This document shows, in pieces, positions 42,101 to 50,781 of a stretch of DNA of 64,000 bases. Every line of letters starts with the position of its first letter. Position 1 is the first letter of the stretch. Origin of the DNA: Phytomonas francai (lineage: Eukaryota; Euglenozoa; Kinetoplastea; Trypanosomatida; Trypanosomatidae); contig MJCC01000010.1 of assembly GCA_001766655.1 (NCBI GenBank), positions 185,201 to 249,200 of the forward strand. Reading direction: 5' to 3'. The notes beneath the pieces were generated by a model. The model saw only the letters and a program-made list of their open reading frames with translations, was not told where the DNA came from and made no database searches. Position numbers and translations under genes: made by a program.

Positions 42101-42406
42101 GCTGAGTGGAAATCGGGAAAGGAGCTTTCTCCCGAGCGGATACAGCAGTGGGTGTGGGGGGTCGCCGCTGCCGCCGCCTCTAGCGCGGATCGTCATCAAC
42201 GAAAGACTTCTTTCCCAACCAACAAGTCGAGTGCGTGCTTGAATAGAATAAAAGATGATCAGGAGTTGCCAGTATTAAAGCCTAACTGCGGACCTTTGTG
42301 GATTTCTATCGCTAAGGCTAGTGATCCGAGTAATGTGACCTTGACAGGGTACCGCGAATCTGTGGAGAACATGCTACGGATGGTAATGCAGAAAGTTTTA
42401 CCATGA
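39119..42406 (+). CDS. PRP6: PRP6 / U5-102K pre-mRNA splicing factor
   Basis: Protein of 1095 residues. The N-terminus has the PRP1/PRP6 signature (HPPRGYQYGVGRGAKPFVTSAEL, residues about 22-44). From about 170 to the end it is built of HAT/TPR-like helical repeats (ARAYREMGMHKRAQQTLVEG, LWCELLRC, LWLRLVALLPDP, LWAKLARAG). PRP6 bridges U5 and U4/U6 in the tri-snRNP; in trypanosomes the spliceosome mainly carries out trans-splicing. The length is a little above the human protein (941). The frame opens at TTG 39104; the ATG at 39119 is preferred. The stretch from about 39600 to 40300 is about 75-80% GC, against 40-45% at both ends of the gene. This creates long stop-free frames on other frames and strands. 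Confidence 0.8.
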   Translation: MKAPNEKVDKYERILGKYDWHASHPPRGYQYGVGRGAKPFVTSAELTVGVPGMVQKATAEENDLFMALERLEQRHHKDKKGKGAKTPDAEGGNHPSGSGTTKLSLEDLSTVDVSGVGASLTVRSARTEVVEAAEEYFFSDENRITTHDLLHGKHTATQRNLQTILEMGSPEEQSTWITHARAYREMGMHKRAQQTLVEGCARTGRQGSLIWEERLSFLAADGDEAARRRLLEEATEAFPGGEALWCELLRCQPAHEQLAWVQRAVIACPRSEVLWLRLVALLPDPRDQRRVLQRALQHTPRLPLLWAKLARAGEGYEAGLEIFRAAARRYASLELLIETAKFVEWSAIGGGVGPEPDDRAAPREGVSGLGAAAEREIERLVRVAAKHYLDISEDSSRRRWMDRARELCGDGTAEGSRLARDPSTGLLYLWTAAHMFLYAVLPVKDVELAESRRESFLSSATTYLLDVLALLDSPWGRHEQLCALWAGWLLLQPSSVAVNGTETAPPLPSKCETTGKENHSNEANHTTGALSNLSEAMSVIRAAIETAPREVLDTVSDLFTCDQPQKLSSSSPERDGHVVLMATKEENEEVSHTDLSEEGIPGKLRVSNELKARVPLVAVLLPTLCNPRYLTHVELTLTIADAFYQRAYYLVMLHILKRAQECAAPSTLIVAATAKAYAALGMSDDADACLLKATVSSSNASREVATEPGVRGLSDDLVWVKLAVHRRSRGQEITALVEEGIRIIPCSPRLWLMRLEEMRKIILDAKAASKDFLIPPDLVVQIRKLYSRALSTEHCYYEASVWIYAAVRIESELFFSAVTARALLLNAEVIIGAAKTGRGSFPSRVNSGGFLHNRIAEATAALGLARASVERLHVGDAAALEVVKETLQKLPKMSDGTFTIPVGELLQLYIDLEPPSSRGRSAACVMKQWKSRDALALISVAKLYHQVGDHQKAFNQALKAVESGNGRCGDAIALLWRLAQLPAYQELVGQRLEGAEWKSGKELSPERIQQWVWGVAAAAASSADRHQRKTSFPTNKSSACLNRIKDDQELPVLKPNCGPLWISIAKASDPSNVTLTGYRESVENMLRMVMQKVLP

Positions 42407-42959
42407 TCAAATGTCATAATGATAAAGATGGAGGGAAGATGATGTATGGGTATGTTAATGGTGTGTGTAAGTATCTTTTCATATTTTGGAAGCACTTTTG
42501 CTCATAAAAAAATATGGCAACCTTCCTATCCTCTTCATGCATTGAGAGGAGAAGGGGGAGAGAGGACACCCCTAAAGGAAACAGTGAGATGTATGTGAAG
42601 CTTAAAGTTTTAATACTCGTGCGTCTCCTTTGTCCTCCCCCCAAAATACTACGCGTCGTTCTCGATTATGCAAAGCATAAAAAAAAAAAAAACAGATACC
42701 GTGTTGTATTTGAGAAAAGATAAGTTTTCCATTTTCCTTCCCCCCCCCCCCCCCCTACAGCATATCATATTTCTATATATATATATATACAATATAGGTC
42801 TTCAAGAACATTTTTCCATTTTCATTTTCTTCAGAAGGCAGTCGCCTTAAGAGAAAACCGAAAGTCTGCATACTCCTTCGTTTACATCATTGTTTTGCAT
42901 AACACGGTTCAAATATTTTCACGCACCATTTTGGATTGGTTTGAAATAGGGCTAAAAAT
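42407..42959. other. Intergenic spacer with C16 tract and splice acceptor
   Basis: A C16 run at 42740-42755 is followed by TACAG, with AG at 42759-42760, about 200 bases before the next ATG. This is a good example of a C-run acting as a polypyrimidine tract. A TA tract lies at 42773-42788. Confidence 0.55.
42740..42755 (+). promoter_or_regulatory. C16 polypyrimidine tract and probable trans-splice acceptor
   Basis: C16 preceded by further pyrimidines and followed at once by TACAG. In kinetoplastids such a tract and AG direct spliced-leader addition to the downstream gene, here the ubiquitin-fold protein at 42960. Confidence 0.5.
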
Positions 42960-43475
42960 ATGTCTACTACAGAAAACCAGCTTCACAACTTTCAACTCAA
43001 GGAAATTCGGTGCGGAGCCCCATTATCCCATCCTACCTCGGATGGTTCCGGGCTTCAATCCCCATTTACGGACTCCCTAGACGAGTGGGATGTGTCTTTG
43101 CAGCCCCTTCCGGAGGACCACGACGCCGCCGTAAAACCGCGCCGCACTGTTCCTGCTGAAATTGATGACCTTGAGCGGGAGCTGGCAGGGGATGAGGTCC
43201 AAGTAACATTTCATTTTTCAACTGCTGTCATGCAGCAATATGACTTCGAAAAAAGGATTACCAAGCAGGATGGGAAGCTTCCCTTCACTCACAGGTTCTA
43301 CATGGGCCAGAACATTGAGCACCTCAAGTTTTTTATATATCAATTTTATGGTCTACCGTACAAAAATATTTCGCTGTATATTCGAGACCTAATGCTAATG
43401 GATCCGCTGTCCCTCAGCGACCTGCCCTTCAAAGCGAATGAGAATAACGATGTTAAGGTGATTTTCAAGGAGTAA
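42960..43475 (+). CDS. Small protein with C-terminal ubiquitin-like fold
   Basis: Protein of 171 residues, specific family not recognised. The first ~75 residues are polar. The last ~95 follow the beta-grasp order: strand EVQVTFHF, strand THRFYMGQ, helix IEHLKFFIYQFYGL, strand ISLYIRD with LMLMDPLSLSD, and a final strand DVKVIFKE. The C-terminus has no Gly-Gly, so it is not a conjugated modifier but a Ub-like interaction domain. The helix and its flanks match a Ub-fold better than any enzyme. Location and partners are unknown. The ATG is the first in the frame. Confidence 0.7.
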   Translation: MSTTENQLHNFQLKEIRCGAPLSHPTSDGSGLQSPFTDSLDEWDVSLQPLPEDHDAAVKPRRTVPAEIDDLERELAGDEVQVTFHFSTAVMQQYDFEKRITKQDGKLPFTHRFYMGQNIEHLKFFIYQFYGLPYKNISLYIRDLMLMDPLSLSDLPFKANENNDVKVIFKE

Positions 43476-44430
43476 TTTTTCTTTGCTTATTCTCTTTGTT
43501 TACCCTGATCAGGATATGAAAAGAGAAGACGAGACAACATACAATTCTAGTGTACTTCACACTGGCTTTATGCGGCTTTTATTATTTCCTTTTGTTCACT
43601 TCCGAGGAAACGTTTGTTTTGGAGCTACAGCTATTCTATTTGCGACTTGTTTGGCTTAGAATAGTGAATTAAGGATTCCATATTTCTGTTCCTTAATGTA
43701 TAGTTCTCAAATTATTCTTAGTACTCATTTCCCTTAGCATGCATTGTCAATTTCATATTTTCCTCCTATGATTTAGCTTCTTGAAAGAGTGGGATAGGGG
43801 GGTATAAGATTGAGGTATAGATCTCAACAATGAATGTTATAGCAATATCCCTTTGCTCTGAGATCAAACAAAATGGGAGGGATACCTGCATCTAAGTTTT
43901 TGCTTTTACCCGTTTTTTATTTATTTTGTGAATAGTCTTCTTATTATTATGTAAATCCATTTGTTTCTTGTTTATGCATCGATGAATGTCTACTCCACCA
44001 AGAGGTGCTGTATTTATCATTGTTTTGTTGCACTGGTCAGTCATCGTTTGTGTGTGGGAGGCCTTTTTGCCATCGTTATTCAGGTTATGAATAAATCAAT
44101 TAAGTTAAGTATCGAAACTTAAAACGCGTACTTAATGAAAAAGTCTAGGTATTGAGAACATGACGACTTAAGCAGCGTAAAATGGAGAGCTGTAGGCCTG
44201 CGTCAGCTGGCCTCTTAAAAACAACCACCACCACGAGCTGTGCTGAGAAATTCAATGCTTAAAAATATTTCATAACTTCGTTCACCTTTTTTTAGCAAGT
44301 TCCTTGCACAGGCATTTAAAAGCGAGGCAAAACCTTATAGAGAGAACTGAGTTCTCTTTGCCTAAGGTCACAAGTCGTTATAGAATCTTGTATTTGGGTA
44401 GCTCTATACTAAATTAACAATACTATCGAA
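43476..44430. other. Intergenic spacer
   Basis: 955 bases, AT-rich, no gene seen. A pyrimidine tract at 44277-44293 ends in AG at 44294-44295, about 135 bases before the next ATG. Confidence 0.5.
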
Positions 44431-44655
44431 ATGCTTCGGGTTCGACTAGGTGGTTTTGTTACAGGCTTTCTTTTAACTGTAGTAGCCTATTATCGCCATC
44501 TTGCGATACCCTTAATTGATGCGCACAAAGAGCAATGCCATAGGCTGGAGGATATGAATGAGCAGTTACAGAGGTCCCTGAAGGAGACATTTGAGCTCGC
44601 TTCAGCTGGAATTCATCAGGGTTCAAGTGACGATACCGCCATTTCTCCTGCATGA
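44431..44655 (+). CDS. Short single-pass membrane protein
   Basis: Protein of 74 residues, family unknown. Residues about 6-24 (LGGFVTGFLLTVVAYYRHL) form a Gly-containing membrane helix preceded by two Arg. A charged helix follows (AHKEQCHRLEDMNEQLQRSLKETFEL, about 31-56) and could form a coiled coil. The layout suits a small inner-membrane subunit of a mitochondrial complex, but nothing proves it. The clear spacers on both sides and the splice tract upstream support a real gene. Confidence 0.6.
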   Translation: MLRVRLGGFVTGFLLTVVAYYRHLAIPLIDAHKEQCHRLEDMNEQLQRSLKETFELASAGIHQGSSDDTAISPA

Positions 44656-45339
44656 GATTCATTCGAACAGAAATCGGTGCTTTATGTTCAACAGGAAAAT
44701 GTAGCCAAGTCAGATGTCTCATAATGTAATTCTCAGGGAAGGTGAGTTAGTTCAAATTACCATTATAAAGAGAATCTAGTTGCGTCAATTTGGCTTCTTG
44801 TGCGACAAAAATTCCATTATCTTCTTTGTTTATTGACTCATTTTGGTACGCAAACTTTTGTGTGTGTGTCTGTAATTTTTGCCTTGCATGGACAAGCGTA
44901 TCCGGTACTAATCAGCTCTAACTTTTTTTTTTTTACAAAGGGAATAAATAAGCAGAGTGCTGTTTTTAACAAAATAGTTCTATATATGTTTTAATTGGTA
45001 CTTTTCATCTTATTTACTTTTTGATCTTTTCAATATTTATGTTTTCAAATCTTACATAATAAAAGATTCTTTAAACGAGGATATTAGTTATAGATTTCTA
45101 TTTTAGCTTTACTTCTGCTATCATTTTCTAATCTTTACATTACAGCAAATTCCTTTATACTTTGTTTTCAATGAACGTGATATAGATAGCATTATTCCTC
45201 TGACAAAATCTATTAAAAATATCTTCGGGAAGGGGGTGGGTAGCTAAGAAGTTTGAGTCTTCCTTCAGGTATACCTCATTCATACAGTTATTCTTAAAAA
45301 CATTTTTTTATTTTCACCATTTCTTCTTACTCAGAACCG
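44656..45339. other. Intergenic spacer with very close splice acceptor
   Basis: AT-rich. A pyrimidine tract at 45303-45332 ends in AG at 45333-45334, only 5 bases before the ATG at 45340. A 64-codon frame at 44800-44994 is not supported. Confidence 0.55.
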
Positions 45340-48300
45340 ATGCCTGACGGGATTTACTTATATGAATCGTTTACCCCACCCCCCTACATCCAGCTTGCTG
45401 CAAGTCGTCTTGAGAAGAACTCCATTCAGAAGCTTATCCTAGGTAGCACAGGTCACTGCTTCCTAAATACGAGAGGAGCGAGACAGTTATGGCGGCCTTT
45501 TGCCGCGAACACCTCCTTGGCTTCCCTTGTTCTATACCTACGGCACACCACCACGCCCGCCGTCAGGCTGCTCTTGCGAGCCGCCGCGCGCTGCCGCAGC
45601 CTGACCAGCCTGACGCTGGTCGGCGGCCTGACTTTTTCTGAGGCGAGGGCCGTGGCCGCCGCTCTGGGCGCGTTTTGCCGGGCTCCAACTAGTCCCCACT
45701 ACGCCGCCGCCGCCGCAAGGCGAGCGCCCCGCCCGTCGATGCGAACCCCTCCGGCGGCGCCATCGGCCCGCGTCGGTCGCTCCGGAGGCCTTGACAACGC
45801 TGCGCGCCGTGGCTCACCGTGCCCGTCCTCCTCGGTCGCCCTCCTCCAGGGCGGGGGGGGGCATGATGGGAAATCATGCGCGCCGTGTACGCCGCGCCAT
45901 TCGGTGCGTCTGACCTTGGTTCCTCACGACCTGGATGCGGCAGTGGTAGACCTCCTCGTTGAGGGCCTTCGCAGGAGTGGGCGAATCACTAGTATCGCGC
46001 TGCGTGTACTCCAGGGAGGAGGGTGGTCATCCCAGACACAGAAAGATCTTCTCCGATATGCCGCTTCTCTCGAGGCTGCCGTGGTGAGTAACCGTGAGTA
46101 CATGCGGTATCTCGAGTCCCAGACTCGTGTGGGGACCTCACGACCTTCGTCTCCGCATGCATCATTATGCTCGGCTCCGCTCCAGCCATCACGTTTCGCC
46201 GCCGGAGATAGTAAGAAACGAAGGTTGCGGCAGGCTGGACTGAACCTTGTTTCCAATGCAGGGAAGGAGGAGGGTACTTTGAGGCCTTTAGATGTTTCTC
46301 TCCGTGTTCGCACTCACATGAATATGCTAGGAGCGAACGAGAGGCGTCAATGTCGTGCCCCTGAAAAATTAGCACTGCCAGATGTGTCGAGGGCCCGTCC
46401 TTCCCGGGGTTCCCAGACAACTGGGGCCGAGCAAAAGGCCTGTATAGTTCCTCACAAACCTGAAAAACCGTTAAACTATTGTCAACCGCCACCCACTTCC
46501 TATTTTCCACGTTCTTCAGGAAGATACCACAGGGTGCGAAGCAGGTGTTTGAGCCGCATAGTCACGTCTTCCCCATCAGATGCATCAGGAATTGCCAATG
46601 GCTACTTTGCGGACAAGAGCCGTTTGTACTCTTATGGTCAAGGGGCGATACCGACCCCACCCTCGCGGCGATACTCGCCGGCGCAGCTTATCCCACAGCC
46701 ACCACAGCGACCGAGCGGGAGAACTGCGCTATCAACTCACCCTAATAATAAAGATCCCTGCAACACCACAGAAAATGTTGGCATAAAACCCCATAGATGC
46801 CTGAACGCTAACAACCACAAATTGTCGGCTTCACCTTATCAATGCTCAGTTTCATCCTCACACATCTCATCACGGATTAGTCACTGGAGGGGCACTTTAT
46901 CGTCAGCCTCCTCTTCAGTCATCTCTTCGCCGCCGCCGCGACCTCCGGCCCGGTTGCACGGTAAAACTACTGAGATCTATGAGGACGAAAAATCGAGTCT
47001 CACTGCCCACCTTCAGCACCCTCCAGGTTTGGAGCCACCGCCTTCGCCCGACACGTTTCCCAAGATGACGACCTTTGACGTACCGCCGCCCCCACAGCCG
47101 ACGTTATTTGGCCCCTGTCTTCTCAGGGCACGGCAGCAGCGCACACAGACCTCACCCACTGTTTCAGCTACCCAGTGCGCAGCCACTAACACCCTTGTCC
47201 GGGAAGGTGCCTCCCCTGGATCACCTGCCAGGGATGCGTGCACCGGATTTGCTTCTGCGCATCGCTGCTTTGTGTGCAACTTGCTTGGCGCAGGTGGCTG
47301 TTCACCGGAGCGAGGCCCCACTATCCCACGCAGCGAGAGTCGCGTTGAAAAAAAGAACCGATCAGGGCCACATGCCTCCTGCGAAAGCTCTTCAAGGACA
47401 ACTGCGCTGCTTCAGGGCAAAGAGAAGGTCGAAGTCAAAGGTGATGACGCACAAACACCGATTTCCCTTTCTTCTTCACTGCGGCAAACTTGTGGGGCCA
47501 CCCTTCGACCGCATGAGGAAGGTATGGGAGACGCTTTCGCGGTCACCTCGAAGAGTTCTGCGGAGATACCAACTTTTCTATCTGAAACCCTGAAGCCTTG
47601 CCACGCCTGCAATAAAAGTGTGCCACTAACCTCTGGCCGGAATTCTTTCACCATGAAGGAGATTCATGATTCAGTGAAGACCACTGCCAGGCAATTGGAT
47701 AGACGCGCTCGTTTTCATCGATTCAGGGCTACCAATTCTGGCGACGCATTATGCACGAGTCATGAACACCGTGTCGAGAACCAGCAAAGTCCACAGACAG
47801 GCCACATTTCTCCCCTCAGAGGAGAAGTCGTGAATGTGCAACGTCCGGTGTTACCCTCTTTTCCACCACTAAGTCCTCGTTCGCGACGGAAACCCCACAA
47901 TGCTGATGCCTGGGTAGCGAAAGCAACAAACAGCGTCGACGAATACATCAAGGGGGTTGAGGAGGGTGACAGCGAAGAAGTGACGCCACTAAAGGAGTAC
48001 CCATCACTGGAGACGACACCGCGTTTAGACAGCGCAGGAGCCCTGAAGACCATTTCACCGACACCTCAGACCAGCGTTAGCTATCACGGCAAATGTTTTG
48101 AGATTTCTGGTCGCAAGAGCGCTGTTGTCAACTTGCCATTGTTTCTGACATCATCTTCGCCCCATGAGTCTCATCCCACTCATATGGGGAGAAGATATCC
48201 GGACAACAATGTTGCCGGGGGCCTGAAGAATCCTCATTCTTTGCAGAAACGGTGTCTCGAGCAACTGCAGGAGTGCGTGCAAGACATACAGGAAAAGTTA

Positions 48301-48453
48301 GAAAACTATTGTGCTCAGGTGAAAGAGGAAACGAGCCAGGTTGTCCGGCATGTGGATCAATTGAGCGGGGTGATGGTGCATGAGGTTTCAGCTCGACTAT
48401 CGGACGTGTTGGTTGTGTTCAAGGACATAGAGAATAACCAAATTTCATCTTAA
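45340..48453 (+). CDS. Large protein with N-terminal LRR-like repeats and disordered middle
   Basis: Protein of 1037 residues. The first ~110 have leucine-rich repeat-like periodicity (NSIQKLILG, TSLASLVLYL, RSLTSLTLVGGL). Residues about 110-950 are Pro/Ser/Arg-rich and mostly disordered. They contain two CxxC sites (CFVCNLLGAGGC and CHACNKS) that might bind zinc. The last ~75 residues form an amphipathic coiled coil (LEQLQECVQDIQEKLENYC...). The specific function is unknown. The region about 45540-45870 is GC-rich (about 82% in one 60-base window). A splice acceptor five bases upstream supports this ATG. Confidence 0.75.
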   Translation: MPDGIYLYESFTPPPYIQLAASRLEKNSIQKLILGSTGHCFLNTRGARQLWRPFAANTSLASLVLYLRHTTTPAVRLLLRAAARCRSLTSLTLVGGLTFSEARAVAAALGAFCRAPTSPHYAAAAARRAPRPSMRTPPAAPSARVGRSGGLDNAARRGSPCPSSSVALLQGGGGHDGKSCAPCTPRHSVRLTLVPHDLDAAVVDLLVEGLRRSGRITSIALRVLQGGGWSSQTQKDLLRYAASLEAAVVSNREYMRYLESQTRVGTSRPSSPHASLCSAPLQPSRFAAGDSKKRRLRQAGLNLVSNAGKEEGTLRPLDVSLRVRTHMNMLGANERRQCRAPEKLALPDVSRARPSRGSQTTGAEQKACIVPHKPEKPLNYCQPPPTSYFPRSSGRYHRVRSRCLSRIVTSSPSDASGIANGYFADKSRLYSYGQGAIPTPPSRRYSPAQLIPQPPQRPSGRTALSTHPNNKDPCNTTENVGIKPHRCLNANNHKLSASPYQCSVSSSHISSRISHWRGTLSSASSSVISSPPPRPPARLHGKTTEIYEDEKSSLTAHLQHPPGLEPPPSPDTFPKMTTFDVPPPPQPTLFGPCLLRARQQRTQTSPTVSATQCAATNTLVREGASPGSPARDACTGFASAHRCFVCNLLGAGGCSPERGPTIPRSESRVEKKNRSGPHASCESSSRTTALLQGKEKVEVKGDDAQTPISLSSSLRQTCGATLRPHEEGMGDAFAVTSKSSAEIPTFLSETLKPCHACNKSVPLTSGRNSFTMKEIHDSVKTTARQLDRRARFHRFRATNSGDALCTSHEHRVENQQSPQTGHISPLRGEVVNVQRPVLPSFPPLSPRSRRKPHNADAWVAKATNSVDEYIKGVEEGDSEEVTPLKEYPSLETTPRLDSAGALKTISPTPQTSVSYHGKCFEISGRKSAVVNLPLFLTSSSPHESHPTHMGRRYPDNNVAGGLKNPHSLQKRCLEQLQECVQDIQEKLENYCAQVKEETSQVVRHVDQLSGVMVHEVSARLSDVLVVFKDIENNQISS

Positions 48454-49239
48454 ATAGCCAGTAACAGAGATTTATAGATATTACTATTTGGTATTTTTAT
48501 TCACAGAAATATGACATAAAGTAATTCGTTTCTTATTTTATGCGAATGCACAAAGTCATCGCTTTACATTTATTTTACCTTTATTTTAATAGTTTCTCAT
48601 ATTTCTTCAGTTTTATACCCTACTTATACTTTATCGGTTCAGATTGTTCGAATTTTGAATAGAAACATATAGTTTATTCCAAATAGCAATGCATAGAAAT
48701 GATTAGTTCGATAACTATAATAAGTTTTAAAGTAAAACGTACCCGCAACACACTTTCATTAACTGCACACACCTTTCTTTGTTATATTTATATACATCTA
48801 AAACCAGAGAATTCAGAAGCAAAGTCCAACGCTAAGCATAATGTAATCCACAACTGACACTCGATCGATTTTCGTTCTTGTCATTTGGATCTTTGATACA
48901 TTGATATATGTATAATTACAATTTTTACACCATTATTTTGCATTACTCTAGTTGAATAACTCTTCTTCTGAAATAATTGTTTCCCCCCTTTACCTTTTTG
49001 AAGGAATTGAATATAAAAAGGTTCTCGAGGTAAAAGGTTTCTGCAACTTTAGTTATTTTCTGTATTTCTCTATCCATTGGATGAGTTGTAGACGGGAAGG
49101 GGCTAAACGATACCGGTGCCTGAATTTTTGAGACGAATTGCACCAAAGCGCAGCACAGAGTTGTCTGCTTGAAATTACTTCGAACTTTTGAAAATACATT
49201 GTCCGCATTACTATTTGCCCTTGAGGGAGGATACTAGGA
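48454..49239. other. Intergenic spacer
   Basis: AT-rich. A pyrimidine tract at 48961-49000 is followed by AG at 49002-49003; a second pyrimidine stretch lies at about 49055-49078. No gene seen. Confidence 0.5.
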
Positions 49240-50256
49240 ATGATGACAAATATGACTGCTGTGCACGTAGGGAAACTTGTTTGTGCCTCTTTTGGCGAGT
49301 TACTGAGTAAGAACCTTGACGTTAAACCCATTGTGAATGCACACGAGATCGTATCGAAGAGTATGCAAATGGTTGATCCATCTATGGCGTTGTACGTCTT
49401 TGGCTCGACGGCGGTATACGGGTTTCACGAGAGCGGTTGCGATGTCGACTTTGTCGCTCTTAGCAGGCAGGATGTGGTGGATGGCAAGGGCGCTGACCTG
49501 TCGTCTGAGCTCGCGAAGGGTCTGCAGGTGGATTTTCTAAGCCGCCTCGAGACCTCCCTCCGTGACACGCATAACTTGACGTGGCAGGTGGATTTGGTGC
49601 GGCGAACTCGTGTGCCGGTCTTGCGGGTCAAAGGCGGCCCATGCGGAATCGATTTTGATGTTACGGCAAGGCGGCGCAATGGGGTACGCAACAGTGCATT
49701 ACTGTGCGCATACTTCAAGCAGCAACCCGCCACTCGCTGGCTCAGCATGGCGATCAAACAATGGAGCAAGCGCGCGGGCTTCAACATGAGCATGGATGGT
49801 GGATGTCTTACCTCTTATGGGTGCAACTTGATGGTGGTATACTATCTTCTGCAGCGCCGGCTGGTGAATTTTGTCGATCCAGAGGGATGCGATGTGGCAC
49901 ACATTTCCCCGTTGCCCTCGTACCTTCCGCTGGAACTTCCCACACGGAATGGATGCGAGCTCGGGGATATGGTGCTGGATTTCTTGAATTTTTATCTTCA
50001 CGAATTCAACGCGGACACCGAGGTAATTAGCTTAAGCCGCCCAGAGAAGACAACCAAAGAAATGTTGAATTGGACAAAGCAGGCGGAGGACATGGCACGC
50101 ATTTCTGGAGAGAAGGTGAACTACCGTTGGTGTATAGAGGACCCCTTTGAGCATAATCTAAACGTAGGCCGCTATGTGACACCATTTAAATTGATGCTAC
50201 TGAGGAAGCATATGGAGAGGGCCAAGGGAACAGCGCTACTTTTAAACACAACGTAA
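49240..50256 (+). CDS. TUT4: Terminal uridylyltransferase 4 (TUT4)
   Basis: Protein of 338 residues, very close in length and sequence to trypanosome TUT4 (333 residues). The nucleotidyltransferase motif is GSTAVYGFHESGCDVDF, with catalytic Asp at D68 and D70. The third Asp is D138 (GIDFDV). The offset of two residues matches TUT4 D66, D68 and D136. The poly(A)-polymerase-associated domain follows (ITSYG-type LTSYGCNLMVVYYLLQ; EDPFEHNLNVGR). It adds uridines to RNA 3' ends. The protein has no accessory zinc finger or long extension, which separates it from RET1 and RET2. In trypanosomes TUT4 is the minimal, cytosolic enzyme. It starts at tandem ATG codons. Confidence 0.9.
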   Translation: MMTNMTAVHVGKLVCASFGELLSKNLDVKPIVNAHEIVSKSMQMVDPSMALYVFGSTAVYGFHESGCDVDFVALSRQDVVDGKGADLSSELAKGLQVDFLSRLETSLRDTHNLTWQVDLVRRTRVPVLRVKGGPCGIDFDVTARRRNGVRNSALLCAYFKQQPATRWLSMAIKQWSKRAGFNMSMDGGCLTSYGCNLMVVYYLLQRRLVNFVDPEGCDVAHISPLPSYLPLELPTRNGCELGDMVLDFLNFYLHEFNADTEVISLSRPEKTTKEMLNWTKQAEDMARISGEKVNYRWCIEDPFEHNLNVGRYVTPFKLMLLRKHMERAKGTALLLNTT

Positions 50257-50781
50257 CCTATTTAAAGCGAAGCCTCATGATGCAAACAAGGAAGGGGTTA
50301 TGGATTGGCAAAAAGAATGTTATCTTCACATGCAAAGACAAATAGGAGAAATATCGTATTAAACAGGACTTTACCTTCTTCCCCTTTCATACCTTTTGCC
50401 ATTATTATTTCCATCAGGTATAGATAGAGGGGGGGGGGGAGAGAGAAGGAGAAAAGCAACTTTACTCTTCACACACGCACACAGAAGTGAAAATATTATT
50501 TTATCCTAAAAAAAAATTTGCTATTTTCTGTTGGCTTCACCCTCTATCATTTGGGAATCTTCTTTACCTATTTCATTTCTATAAACTGATTGCTCTTGTT
50601 TATTGGTGTAACTAGGAAAGTCCATTGTCGAATTTAACTCCTTATTTTCATTTTTTTTTGCATTATTTTATGTATTTTTAATATAAATAATTCGCATTAT
50701 ACGATCTTGATATAGAACTTATTTTCTTTTAGTTTTCAACCCTTAGATACCGAATTCGCTTTCATTTTCTTATTAGATGAT
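50257..50781. other. Intergenic spacer with very close splice acceptor
   Basis: AT-rich, with a G11 run at 50429-50439. A pyrimidine tract at about 50759-50774 ends in AG at 50775-50776, 5 bases before the next ATG. Confidence 0.5.
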
